The position numbers were made by a program, and so were the translations under genes. The notes under the pieces were generated by a model. The model had not been told where the DNA came from, ran no database searches, and saw nothing but the letters and a program-made list of their open reading frames with translations. A DNA stretch of 64,000 nucleotides from Cladophialophora immunda. Lineage: Eukaryota > Ascomycota > Eurotiomycetes > Chaetothyriales > Herpotrichiellaceae. Shown in pieces: positions 43,898 to 54,597 of this stretch (its first letter is position 1; each line of letters starts with the position of its first letter). Where the stretch lies: assembly GCF_000835495.1 (NCBI RefSeq), contig NW_015622546.1:2482883-2546882 (forward strand), read 5' to 3'.

Positions 43898-45301
43898 ATG
43901 ACGACCCCTCATACGGCCCACGAGGGGCTTTCTGCGCCCGTTCATCAGGTCTCCTTTCGGGAAAAGGTGGACGTTTTCCCGGGGCTTCTATCACTCCGTG
44001 AGATCTTACGACAAGAGCTCAATGGCCCTTTGCAGCTGACAATGTTCCAGTTGGGACAGCTCTGTATACAGCAGCCGCCGCCCCTTTCCGCGGCGACGAC
44101 GGAGCCCATACATATGGGCAGCATATCAGCTTTGCCATTGTGCGAAAGGTAGGCCCGCCATTCCCCAAATATCATGCTTCATCACTGAGGCGACTAGATG
44201 GTGCAAAGGTTCAGCACGCTTCAACTACAGTAAGTGGCGCCGATTCACGGCGCCAGACTCGGCTCACACGCGCAGATATATCGGCGCCCCATTTTCGACA
44301 ATCTATGAGAAGTGGTGTAAAAGCGCTGGCGTCCAGCCCGAGTTTGTGACTCTGAAGTCTGGATGCAAAGCGTTCTGGATGGGCGATCCAAAGACAGCCA
44401 AATACGTCTGTGTTTATTTCCACGGTATGCGTCCTGCTTTGTCGGCACCGCTCAACCAGTGACTGACCTTCTCAACAGGAGGTGGTTTCTCGCTCGATGG
44501 GGACGATACCCATCTCCAATTCTGGAACAACGTTCAGAACGACCTCAAAGCCGACAACATCTCAATTGCATTCTTGTTCCTCGAGTACTCGCTTGTGCCG
44601 CATGCCACTTTCCCCAAGCCCATCTACGAAGCCGTTGAATCTGTCAAGTACGTCATGGAAGACCTGAAACGCCCGGCATCGGAGATCATACTCGCTGGTG
44701 ATTCTGCGGGCGGTAACATGTGCCTCGGAGTCCTGTCACAAATTATGCATCCATCTCCTGAATTTCCGGAGCTCAAATTGGCCGACGGAGAGAAGCTCAA
44801 GGGTATTGTAGCCGTGGCTCCGTGGGTCAGCTTCAAGCTTGAATGGGAGAGCGAGAAAAGGAACCGTTACAGGGACATTGTCAGTCATCACGCCGGTAGC
44901 AAGTGGTCGAAGGACTACCTTGCAGGGAAACCATCGACGCCGTTTGCCGAGCCGCTCAATGCTCCCGCGGAGTGGTGGAAGGATGCCAAGGTTGAGAACA
45001 TCCTGGCTACGGCTGGCGGAAACGAGATCCTGGTGGACTCTATTGCTGAATGGGTGGAAAAGTACAAGGTGCGTTGTGTCTCCTAACCGTTGTATTCTTG
45101 GTTATCAGCGCCATGCCTGGGCCGTAGTCTGTGAAAGTTTGCTGACACTGCTCTCCAAAGTCCGCCAACCCGGACTCCCTCACCCATGTGGTTGGTGCGA
45201 ATGAGGCGCATATTGCTCCCATCATTCACTTGCGGTTTGGTGACAAGGCTGAAACAGAGCAAGGAAAGGCCATCAAATCGTGGCTGAAATCGAAGTTGTG
45301 A
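43898..45301 (+). CDS. α/β hydrolase, HSL-type (fold-3) esterase/lipase
   Basis: Carboxyl-ester hydrolase of the hormone-sensitive-lipase-like family. Exons 43898-43997, 44036-44148, 44198-44229, 44276-44424, 44479-45068, 45161-45301 give 374 residues. The spliced N-terminus reads VPVGTALYTAAAAPFRGDD, then YGQHISFAIVRK. The oxyanion motif HGGG starts at residue 131, the nucleophile is Ser207 in GDSAGGN, and the general base is His345 in NEAHIAP. Where most relatives have the catalytic Asp of DPL, this protein has Glu314 in GGNEILVDS; Asp318 lies four residues later. The first intron is only 38 bases, supported by the restored family text. Intracellular location is likely, since no signal peptide is seen. 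Confidence 0.88.
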
Positions 45302-45898
45302 CAATCTTGAACAGACGATGCATCTGCTATCACTGTTTGAATTAGAAATATACGTCGAAGAATACCCCGTCAATCACGTTTGAGTCTGACACGGAGCTGT
45401 CTTGTCGTCCTTCCTCTAGTATTCCATTTTTGTTGACAGAGTCCAGAGCAGAAGAAATGGAGTCGATTCACCAAACATGAATGTCTTATTCCGCGACGCT
45501 GGCTTTTGACGCATCGGTAAGTTAAGAAGAAGTTCACTGTCTGAAAGAATGTGGGTTTATTGCTTCTCTGCCTTCCGGTGTCAGGCCCTACGCAGTGCAT
45601 ACGCCATCAACACGACAGTCTGAGGAAAGGGCTGCTTCCCTCATGCTATCACATCCTTACCCCTAAGTTGAAAGGACTGTTTGGTTGTTGACGTGTCACA
45701 AGCTGTCCACATGTCATGCACTTCTAGAAGTTCTCGAACGAGTGATGGTGAACCGGTGAAGCCGTGACAACCGCAACCGTTTCTGAACCTCATCTCGTTT
45801 GACTGCCTTGTCCGGACAAACGAATCCACGAGCTTTCGGCGGTCTGAACATGAATTTGGTATGTACGGATCTGGGCACTTCCCTGCGCAAGCCCTCTG
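45302..45898. other. Intergenic region
   Basis: Between two genes on the plus strand; holds the hydrolase 3' end and the promoter of the disordered orphan. No coding signal. Confidence 0.45.
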
Positions 45899-47998
45899 AT
45901 GCGCATCTTGATGGATACCTCCTCGACACCAGATCACCAGAGCCAACTCAGTGAAATTTCATCCGGCCCGTCTAGGACTTCTACGTCGTGGCTCTCCCTG
46001 ACACATCAGCGCAAAAGCTCAGCAGCTACGCCGGCCACGCAATACTCCTCCCGGAGTTGGGGCGCCTCCCGCCACAGGCAACCATCGTGGATATCGACGA
46101 TCGATTCCGGTCTGAGCCCTACACAAAACCTGCAACGGAAGAATTCAGCCTCGCCATGGTCCTTGTTCCGATCCAAGAGACAGCAGGTTGGACGTCCTCC
46201 ACCAACAGATGGAACCCACAGAGAGATCGGGTATCGTTGGTGGTCATCGGCCCCAGGCGTTACGAAGAGAAACAAAGTGAGAATCAGTCCACCCATCCCA
46301 CTCCGACCCGAGTCTTTACACTGTCAGCGAAGACCGTCCCCCTCGGATACTCAACTACTACATCACGAGCCGGGAGGATTCTGGAAGGACGAACAGCCGT
46401 CGGAGCTTCGGCCAGTTCCGCCTCCAAAATCACAGATTAAGCCTCACACAACGCAGCAGTGGGCCGATCTAGATCCGGACAAGAGAGAGCCGGGATTTGC
46501 TCGAATCCACCCCGACGGTTGGAGCAAAGTCATTCCCAAGCAATGGATGGAGGATCAGCTCAGCGACAGGTCGTCAGACACAGGGGTAGACGATGACCGC
46601 AGTGTATACAGCCAGAGTAGCGGCGACGAAGTCACGAAATGCCTTCCGGTGTGCGACCCATCCGCGACCGAGAATGGAGAAGAACCTGCGTCTTTGTTGC
46701 GTCGGATTGAGGATATCGCCCTGCCTGCTGTGGCTGCTCTTCGTGATCAAAGTTGCGTGGACAACTCGAAAGAACCACAAGACTTGCATGCCTGGTGGGA
46801 TGGAGGCTCGAAAGTTGGTTCTGCTTCTTCAGATCCTATTCGATATTGGATGTCTTCACTTCAGCCCCTTCCCGATCCTCATGTGTGCTCTGACAATGAT
46901 GAGGAAAACGACCAAGCCAGTTCCAGTCTGTGCGAGTCCAGACGTCAGAACAAACCACCACGCCAGGTCTTCACTGATCCATTATCATCTGATCGCGCGC
47001 TCCCCTCTGGTCTCAAAACCGCAACAGGGATGGAGACAGGGCATTTGCATGATGGGAATCTCCTGGTGCCACGACCCCTGAGACTATCCCAGCGAGGCAG
47101 AGGCACATCGCCTGCTACCACTGCTGCCGTCGTCAACAATGAGTATGAGACTTCAGGTACCGGCCGAAACTATAACCTTCTCTCTATCCTGAACAAGCAA
47201 CACCCCGAGGCGAAATCGCTCCAGTCCTCCTGGTCGACCATCTACTGCAGTGGCGCCGGGGTGGCTGGTGGTGACGATAATCCCACTGCATGTGCTCCTC
47301 CGCGGGGCAGTCGAATCGCACACGCGCCGTTGACCGAGCCCTTGACGACGAATTTCAAAGACAAGGCTCTGCCGCCTTTGCCACCCGGTAGTGACAGTAT
47401 CTGTTCGAACCAATACCGTAACCATCCCCCTTCATCCCCAGAGCGCCGAATCGGAAGAGGACAGAGGGGAAGGGAGACGGAGAGGGACCGACTCACAGCA
47501 GACATTGACGAGATTCTCGACATGTACCTGCCCGTGCATCCGGGCTCGGGGCATCCCATCTACTCGTCAACACCGGCACCCGACCGCGCAGACGTCGTCC
47601 GAGAGGACAAGGCCAAAGCCGGACGGACGGACAGGAGCAGGAGCAAGCCGAAACCCGCACAATGCACCAGGCCGCCCAAACGCTCCATGTGGTCCTTCGA
47701 CACCGACCCAGAGCTTGGCGTGAACCATCAGGCGAACGCACGGGGGATGCCACAGCCCACTAGGGCGACGATGACGGCGACCTCGACGACGAGCCCGAGT
47801 GCGAGTTTTGTAGCGGTGTATCCTTGCGCCTTCGACCCGGAGAGATACCCCGAGCTTCGACACGGGCGGGAAGGGAGGACAGCGCCGCTGTCAAAACCAC
47901 CGCCAGCAGCAGCAGCAGCAGCAACAGAAAGAATGGCACGCGGACGACCAAAGGCGATGATGGCCTCGGTCGACAAAGACGGGCAGATCTGGATATAA
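45899..47998 (+). CDS. Long disordered protein of unknown function
   Basis: Single open frame of 699 codons, far too long to be random at about 55 percent GC. The protein is Ser/Pro/Arg-rich with no recognisable domain or membrane segment. Islands of possibly folded or motif sequence include EPGFARIHPDGWSKVIPKQW (about residue 200) and ADIDEILDMYLPVHPGSGHP (about 540), the latter with an amphipathic look. A poly-Ala run is near the end. Either of two in-frame ATGs, at 45899 or 45911, could start it. I do not recognise the family. Confidence 0.75.
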   Translation: MRILMDTSSTPDHQSQLSEISSGPSRTSTSWLSLTHQRKSSAATPATQYSSRSWGASRHRQPSWISTIDSGLSPTQNLQRKNSASPWSLFRSKRQQVGRPPPTDGTHREIGYRWWSSAPGVTKRNKVRISPPIPLRPESLHCQRRPSPSDTQLLHHEPGGFWKDEQPSELRPVPPPKSQIKPHTTQQWADLDPDKREPGFARIHPDGWSKVIPKQWMEDQLSDRSSDTGVDDDRSVYSQSSGDEVTKCLPVCDPSATENGEEPASLLRRIEDIALPAVAALRDQSCVDNSKEPQDLHAWWDGGSKVGSASSDPIRYWMSSLQPLPDPHVCSDNDEENDQASSSLCESRRQNKPPRQVFTDPLSSDRALPSGLKTATGMETGHLHDGNLLVPRPLRLSQRGRGTSPATTAAVVNNEYETSGTGRNYNLLSILNKQHPEAKSLQSSWSTIYCSGAGVAGGDDNPTACAPPRGSRIAHAPLTEPLTTNFKDKALPPLPPGSDSICSNQYRNHPPSSPERRIGRGQRGRETERDRLTADIDEILDMYLPVHPGSGHPIYSSTPAPDRADVVREDKAKAGRTDRSRSKPKPAQCTRPPKRSMWSFDTDPELGVNHQANARGMPQPTRATMTATSTTSPSASFVAVYPCAFDPERYPELRHGREGRTAPLSKPPPAAAAAATERMARGRPKAMMASVDKDGQIWI

Positions 47999-48721
47999 AA
48001 TGCCCCTCTCCATTTCGTTGTTTTTCTTTTCCTCGGCCCCTTTTTTTCGGCTCGAGATCATACTGGGTGCTACAGTTTTTGACCGGATATTTCCAAGGCC
48101 GTGGGGAGGGCGGAGGGGCCGGTGTATCTATCAATCCCAATGGCACACTCGAAAGGGCTACATGTCGACAATCCCCTTCGAGGCTTCTACAGGCCTGAGC
48201 CTCTACTCTCCACGCGGGCATACGGTATTTATGCTATCCCCCGAGTGGGTAGTTCCCCTTTGGATTCAAAATCGTCACACTTGAAAATTTTCACGACCAT
48301 GGTTTTGGGATCTTTTGGTTCTTTGCACAGCTGCGTGATTCTAGGGGGCGAGGCGGTGTGTGTGTTACATTGTGGCGGAGGAGAATCTCTTCAGGCGTCT
48401 TCTCGTCACAGCACATCGAGGGACGGCATACTGCACAGGGGCGCGCGATTGTGTTCATCTTCATAGGCCGTGGTTCATATTGATCAGAAATAAAATTCCT
48501 TTCCTTTGGTTCCCTATTTTTGGATCCTTTCACAACTTGACATCCGTCTTCGTTTTCCTAGCCGGTCTGTCTGCATGTTAACTACCCGTGGTCCTATCCA
48601 TCCTCCGCTTTCCGGGCCACTTTGCTCCTTTCTTTTTCAGGGGCCGGTCTGGCAACGCAGACATCTCCCACGGGGGAACAACGTCGGTTGTCGAAGGAGA
48701 AAGAAAATCCGGTGCGGGGAC
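47999..48721. other. Convergent intergenic region
   Basis: Holds the 3' ends of the disordered orphan (+) and the NmrA-like gene (-). No gene supported. Confidence 0.45.
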
Positions 48722-49630
48722 TTACACCGTGCTCTGGACAATCGCCTTGACCTGCTGCTCGCTCAACTCCTTGAGGCCCAACAGCTGATTGTCCGTCCGG
48801 CCCTCGAAGCTGCCGCCGGTCTCTTCGCCGCCGAAGATGCCGCTCAGGATGAAGCCGACCATGGCCTTGCCGATGTCGCCGCCCTTGGTCAGCTCGGCCA
48901 TGCTCTCCTGGTAGAGCTCCTTAGTCGACTTGACGGGCGTGTCCCAGTCCTGGCCGTCCTTCTCCTTGGCGTACGCGATCAGCTTATTCTGCGTGGTCGC
49001 GGTGTCGTGCACGTAGACCGGCCGGTTGGCCGTCTCGGCGAGGTGCTCAATGACCCCGACCACGGCCTGGCCGATGGATTTGAGCGTCGTGGTCGAGAAC
49101 GTGGCGTCGCCGCCGTTGAACAGCGTGCCCGCGTGCTTGGCCGGGTTCAGGATGAAGCCGTGCTGGAGGCCCCAGTCGAAAAACGGGCCCGTGATCACCA
49201 GCGTGTAGCTGAAGCTCGGGTGCTCCTTGACTTTGGCCTTGAGGTAGTCCTGCGTCGCGACTTTGTACTTGAACACGGGCAGAGCGGAGGTCTTGGGGTT
49301 GCACGTGTCACTGCCGAACTCGGAGGGGAGGAACCTTTCCACCCCGGCGGCGATGGAGGCGTCGATCAACGGGTTTTGCTCGCCCACGCTGGTGGTTGCG
49401 AGGGTGGAGACCACCACCTTGATGCCCTCCAGCGCTGCTGTGAGGTCGGGGACCGACGAGTAGTCGACCTCTTTGACTGTAATGTTGCTGGATTGGGGCA
49501 GTTTGGAGGCGCTGTTGCTTCCCTTGCGGGTCAATGCAGTGACGGAATAGTTGGCGTCAAGAAGCGCCTGGACAACCGGGAGTCCAAGGTTGCCTGTGGC
49601 TCCAGCGACAGCGACTTTTACAGGGGCCAT
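48722..49630 (-). CDS. NmrA-like / isoflavone-reductase-type NAD(P)-binding protein
   Basis: Single-exon, 302-residue atypical short-chain dehydrogenase of the NmrA/isoflavone reductase group. The Rossmann motif GATGNLG is at residues 10-16, followed by VVQALLDANYSVTALTR. ERFLPSEFGSD matches the conserved segment of this family, and GPFFDWGLQHGF the substrate side. Such fungal proteins act either as reductases in secondary metabolism or as redox sensors of transcription; the sequence does not decide. Codon use is strongly G/C at third positions. It lies head to head with the ankyrin gene across 1.6 kb. Confidence 0.9.
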   Translation of the reverse strand: MAPVKVAVAGATGNLGLPVVQALLDANYSVTALTRKGSNSASKLPQSSNITVKEVDYSSVPDLTAALEGIKVVVSTLATTSVGEQNPLIDASIAAGVERFLPSEFGSDTCNPKTSALPVFKYKVATQDYLKAKVKEHPSFSYTLVITGPFFDWGLQHGFILNPAKHAGTLFNGGDATFSTTTLKSIGQAVVGVIEHLAETANRPVYVHDTATTQNKLIAYAKEKDGQDWDTPVKSTKELYQESMAELTKGGDIGKAMVGFILSGIFGGEETGGSFEGRTDNQLLGLKELSEQQVKAIVQSTV

Positions 49631-51258
49631 AACGTGTGTTAATGGTGGAAGTGCTGTTATATCTCTTGTCTGAAGGTCCTGAAGAGTGGTTGTCGTGAAC
49701 GTACGAGGACAGGCAGAGCCAGACGGTATCTAAGTCTTTCGATATGTGCAATGTGGGGCTGGTCCGGAAGGTTCAATGGGGATGTGGAGTTGATTCCCGT
49801 GTCTGTATCAGGCTGCTGATGTCGAGCTGGGCTTGAGAAATGGTGTGATCAACTTGAGATGGAGGGGAGGAAAGGAACAACCACCCTCTTGCACAGCAGG
49901 GCGTCTCTTTCTTTATATCTCCAATGGCCAGATGCCTGCTCCCAGGCTAAAGCGCGTATCTGCCAGTGTCGGTGTTCTAGCCTTGGGAATGACGGTATCA
50001 CGGCATTCAATCGAAGGACCCAATTCCGCTGTGGCAATGGTTCGCGGGGCCGACGGGACAATCTTGTATGTCTCCGTGTTGCGTATTCCGTCCTCGTAAG
50101 CTCGATCTGGATCTTGGGTTTGAAATCCATCAGGACAATAACATTGATTCTCCCTTGTGCTGGTTCGTCAAGAGGGAGAATGCTGGACAAGGCTACCCCT
50201 GGGTGGGGAAGCCAGGGGCACAATGGCGTGTGCTGGTGGAGGGCGGCTGACTCATCGCCTTGTTGCTTGCTTGATAAAAAGTCGCCGAAGGACGCCAAGC
50301 CGGAGCAGAGTTTGCCCGATAAAGCACGTGCAGACCATAGTCGATGCATGGCTCTATATGGAGGTCTTGTGTCTATATCATGAGTGGCATGGCCCGAGCT
50401 TCACACGGTTTGGGATAATATTTGAGGCTGGCCATGACAAAAGATTGCATAGATGTTGCGAGCAGGAACTTTGTCCAGTTGATTGCGGGTGCTGGTTAGA
50501 TTGGTAAGTGAAGTGGTCTATCACGAGGCTGGACAAGGCTGCCCAATCAAACTTGGATGAGGGTTGTGTGAAAGGCCACAGGCACTCTCAGCCTAACCCT
50601 TCTCTTTGCGGCTCAGAGCTCTCCTAGCTCTCCTTCCTGGCTAAGATCCATCAAAAGATAAGAGCTATCTATGCCAGAGCCCTGGCCCTCTTCCATTGCC
50701 GCCCTGGTCACCTCCTCGCCCATTCAGTCTTTTCTAGAAGACGTTTGACGAGAGCAGGCTGTGTGGAAACTCATTCTAGGACGACCGTACCATGTCTACT
50801 GGGCTGTGACAGGGCACATGTCAGCGTACATCGCACTATGAGACGCCCATCGGGCGCCCTAGTCAGGCACATTGGAGCAGATGAGGCTGGACATCCGATG
50901 GTAACTCTTGGCTTTAGCCGGAGTAAGCCTCGCACTATCGCAACTAGGTCTAGGCCCTCGTTTCGAGCTTGGTCGTTGCCAAATGTGTTGCCTCCTGCCT
51001 TCCAAGGTCCAATGACTGCCTCGTATGCGAGATAGCTGGGCTGCAAGAGCTCATGTTTTCTCTTGGCTGACAGACGCCACAGGGCTCGAAATGAGCTTGT
51101 GCAGCTCCGCCCCAGCTTGTTGGCGCATCCAGCCATCTTATATGAAGTCTCTCCAGCCCAATGCGAGATTTCTCAGGCTGCCTGCTGTCAATTCTGATGG
51201 GTAGGAAGGACAACTTTCAGTGGGCATCGACTCAGTCCACATTCCGCCAAATTCTCAA
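49631..51258. promoter_or_regulatory. Divergent upstream region, NmrA-like and ankyrin genes
   Basis: 1.6 kb with no supported coding sequence. Short frames of up to 174 codons occur on both strands but carry no recognisable text. Confidence 0.45.
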
Positions 51259-53984
51259 ATGGACCCAGCATCTGTCGTCGGCCTCGTCAGCGGCGTTGCA
51301 GCGCTCGCCAAACTAGTGGATGGCAGCCTATCCGGCCTCTCTGAGTTCATCAGTCAGTCACGGAGGGTTGACCAGACCGTCCAAAGCTTTCACGATGACA
51401 TTGAAGCCTTGTCAATGGCAATTACCGCGGTGTCAGCCAGGTTTAGATCCAGGGGCGGTTCCACGCTGACCTTGAACTCTCCCGCCTCTCGCGAGGCTGC
51501 GGAATTTCTTTCAATCTCGGTCGTCGCTTGCCAGCGACTGATGCAAAGGCTTGAGACATACCTCCCTAGCCGTCGATCGTCGGGCGGGGGCATCAAATAT
51601 TTCCAGCGGCTACTGCTCCAGAGACGGATGAATCACAGCAGAGAGTCCATACGAGTCACCCAAGGCCAGATACAGATGCACACTTCCATAATCAACACGG
51701 CTTTCAACCTCCTCATCTTGTAGGTTGTCCACTCCAGCGCCCTAATTTGCACTTATTGCTGACTGGATCCAGTGACCGCATCACCCAGTCGCCTCGAGGG
51801 CAGGCTCAAGACGTGACACAGCCTTACAATAACTTGGTGGGCTCACTGGCGGAGCTTCAGAGGGAAAGGCGGCGACTTCCTTCAGACTCTGATCCGGAAA
51901 CGGTGGTTGCTGTTCAAAACGCGCGAGCTTTGTCCAATACTGCCACCACCAGCATATCAGGGAGCGTTTCGGTTATCGGCCGACAGTCCACGCAAGCGGG
52001 CTCTCGGTCTCCTCCCACATCCTCGCCGGGTACTCAACAGCCCGTTCCTGGAGCTGCACCGCCCAACGTGCCCCCTCAACACACACGCAGTCGAAATACA
52101 AGGTCTCCTCCCAGCGTTAGCTCTCCACCACGCGGCACACAGTCCGCCAGCGAGGGACGAGCTCACACAAGATATGACTCCGGCTATGGTAGTCAGGAGA
52201 ACGACGATGCAGACAGTTATTTCAGTTCGATCCCTCCGGTCAGCCCAGATCAAATGCGCCTGGAGACCCAGCGGCTTCTTCAGTCTCATGGCCATCCAAT
52301 TTCCCGAGTCCGACCGCTCACCATTTCTCATGCTCATAAAAAGGCCCTATATTGGGCTGCAACCGAAGGCCACCTCATGGCGGTGAAATATCTCATTGAC
52401 CGGGCCACGCCGTTTGACCTACGCAATGAGACTGGATTCGCCACTCTTATTTCAGCCATCGAAGCCCAGCACACCGAAGTTGTCAAATTTTTGCTGTCCC
52501 TCATCAGTCAGGCCGAATTCACAGGCACCCCTCAAGCACACGATGCCCTCCTGGCAGCGGTTAGGAGTGGCGACTACGCAGTCTCGGCCATCCTGCTCGA
52601 CAAAGGCGCTAATCCCAACTCAAGAAAAGGCAACCAGGCCACGCCTCTGCACCTGGCAGCGGAGCGGGGCTACCTCAGCCTTGTCAAGCAGCTCCTGCTC
52701 AAAGATGGCGACGTGTATGCCAAAGACGAAGACAAACGCACGCCGTTGCATGCTGCCGTAACCGCTGGCTCGGTGGCGGTGACTCGTATCCTCCTCCAAC
52801 ATCGGGCTGAGGTCAACGTCAAAAACTCCGAAGGCGACACTCCCTTCCACATAGCCTTTCGGTCGGGGGAACTGGAAATTTTCAACAGCTTGATCGAATG
52901 TGGTGCCAAAATGCGGCTGACCAACGATGACTTTGTTCGGTCAACCACTCTCGACCAGCTGCTCGGTGGAAAGCTGGCGGCCGGCTTCCATGCTTTTGTC
53001 AAGTGTCTACACCGGCAGAATCTGTTGACACTCTTGCGCATTGAGGAGATTGTCTATTACATTGCCCGGGGGAACTACAAAGATGCATTGAATTACCTGT
53101 GTAATGAGGGCGTCCTTACTGGCCCACATTCACAGGAAAAACCTGTCGGAGAAGACTTCGATGACACGAAAAAGGCCCCCTTCCTCCCTAACAAGATATC
53201 GTTTGAGACGCTCGGATCTCTGCCAGCCTACGAACAATACTATAGGTACAATGGCGTTGACGTCCTGTACCGACACCAAGATACTCTCGCAGACCAACAC
53301 GGCCGCAACGAACAAGCACTGAGGAGGGCAGTTGATGCTAACAATGGACACGGCTTCCGTGACACGTTGGAACAGATGAACCCTGGCCCCGGACATCCTC
53401 ACTGGCCTATATCTGCGGAAACACTCTGCCACGTTGTGAAGCAGGGTGACCTCGGCATGCTCCACGCACTCTTCTGGACAAAGGTCGACATCAACGGCAG
53501 AGACTCGACCGGATGGGCCGCCATCCACTATGCGGCGGACACGTGGAACATGTACGACAAGCTCGTGACCCTCCACAGCGCCGGCGCGGACATCAACCTC
53601 CAGACATCCGCGTTTCGGGACAAACACGAGAAAGGGGCCACGGCCCTGAGCCTGGCCTTTCGCCAACGGGCAGAGTGTCGAGACCAACGGAGCCGGGATT
53701 ACTGGGACACCGTCTGCCTGGCCTTGCACACACGGGGGGCCAAAGCTGCGGCGCCCACGCCCTCCTCGAGAGAATTTCGGCCCGACAACGCCGCCGCCGT
53801 CCCGCGGGCGCCTTCTACCAAGAAGGTGCTCAGGAAGAAGCCGACTTCGGTGAGTCCGCTCAATGTGGCGGGCTCGGAGAGTACGACGCGGCGCCACGCC
53901 GCGGAGGTTCCGCTCGGCGGTCGCTCCATCCGGCGGACGCCATCAGGAAAGAGTGTCCTGGGCAAGAAAAGCCGTTCTCCTTAG
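51259..53984 (+). CDS. Ankyrin-repeat protein with fungal NLR-type N-terminal domain
   Basis: Exons 51259-51719 and 51773-53984 give 890 residues. The N-terminus (MDPASVVGLVSGVAALAKLV, then a helical region to about 155) matches the fungal N-terminal domain found on many NACHT and ankyrin proteins. A disordered Ser/Pro segment covers about 170-310. Ankyrin repeats follow: ALYWAATEGHLMAVKYLI, TPLHLAAERGYLSLVKQLL, TPLHAAVTAGSVAVTRILL and TPFHIAFRSGELEIFNSL among about six, plus a second cluster around WAAIHYAADTWNMYDKL. No NACHT or other effector domain is present between them. The role is unknown; relatives are often variable accessory genes linked to non-self recognition. Confidence 0.85.
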
Positions 53985-54597
53985 CGGGAAGAATCTGTAG
54001 GCTTGAGTGGGATGAAATTGAAGATGGGAAGGGTGACGAGCAGATGAGAGAAGACACGGACGAGAATACCGGGAGACCGAATGAGAGGAAAGACGCGGCA
54101 TGTACAGCGTGCGGGTCGCCATTAAGAGAAAGCGTCACCCGGGCGAAGGCAATATAGAAAGCACGATCTGGATTACATAAAGGGCACAGGGTGCGAGGGA
54201 TTACATCCACTATCTTTGCAAGGTGTCCTCGTTTCGAATCTTGGGTCCTAAGAAATATTCGATCTGGCAAAAAGTTCATTGGCGTGGGTAATACGTCGTA
54301 ATACGGGGAGTATATACGTAGCTAGCTCGCTACTAGGTAGGTAGGTAATCAGTATATCAATGTCCCAGTGCGATGCCGTCGGCGCAGAACTGCGCCTACA
54401 AGTTTGCTTGACGACAAGGCTAAGCATATCTGCTTCCAGAGATGCACAGAATTTATCCATCCGCGGTTCGACCGTGGCCGCCAAACTCGGCGGGAATTTC
54501 GCCATGGAACTCGCGTTGATCTGGAAGGAAAAGGGAGGAAGGATGCAATATCAATCAGACGTATATATTAGAACATGCGCAATATCTTCGTGGCCCG
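53985..54597. other. Convergent intergenic region
   Basis: Between the ankyrin gene (+) and Mtc6 (-) 3' ends. Nothing further seen. Confidence 0.45.

Noticed and set aside
43898..49630. Possible secondary-metabolite cluster (hydrolase plus NmrA-like reductase)
   Set aside because: No synthase, P450 or pathway regulator is present; the neighbours are unrelated orphans.
48506..49642. 378-codon plus-strand frame
   Set aside because: It is the antisense shadow of the GC-rich NmrA-like gene.
53130..53897. 255-codon minus-strand frame
   Set aside because: Antisense shadow of the ankyrin gene, with no independent signal.
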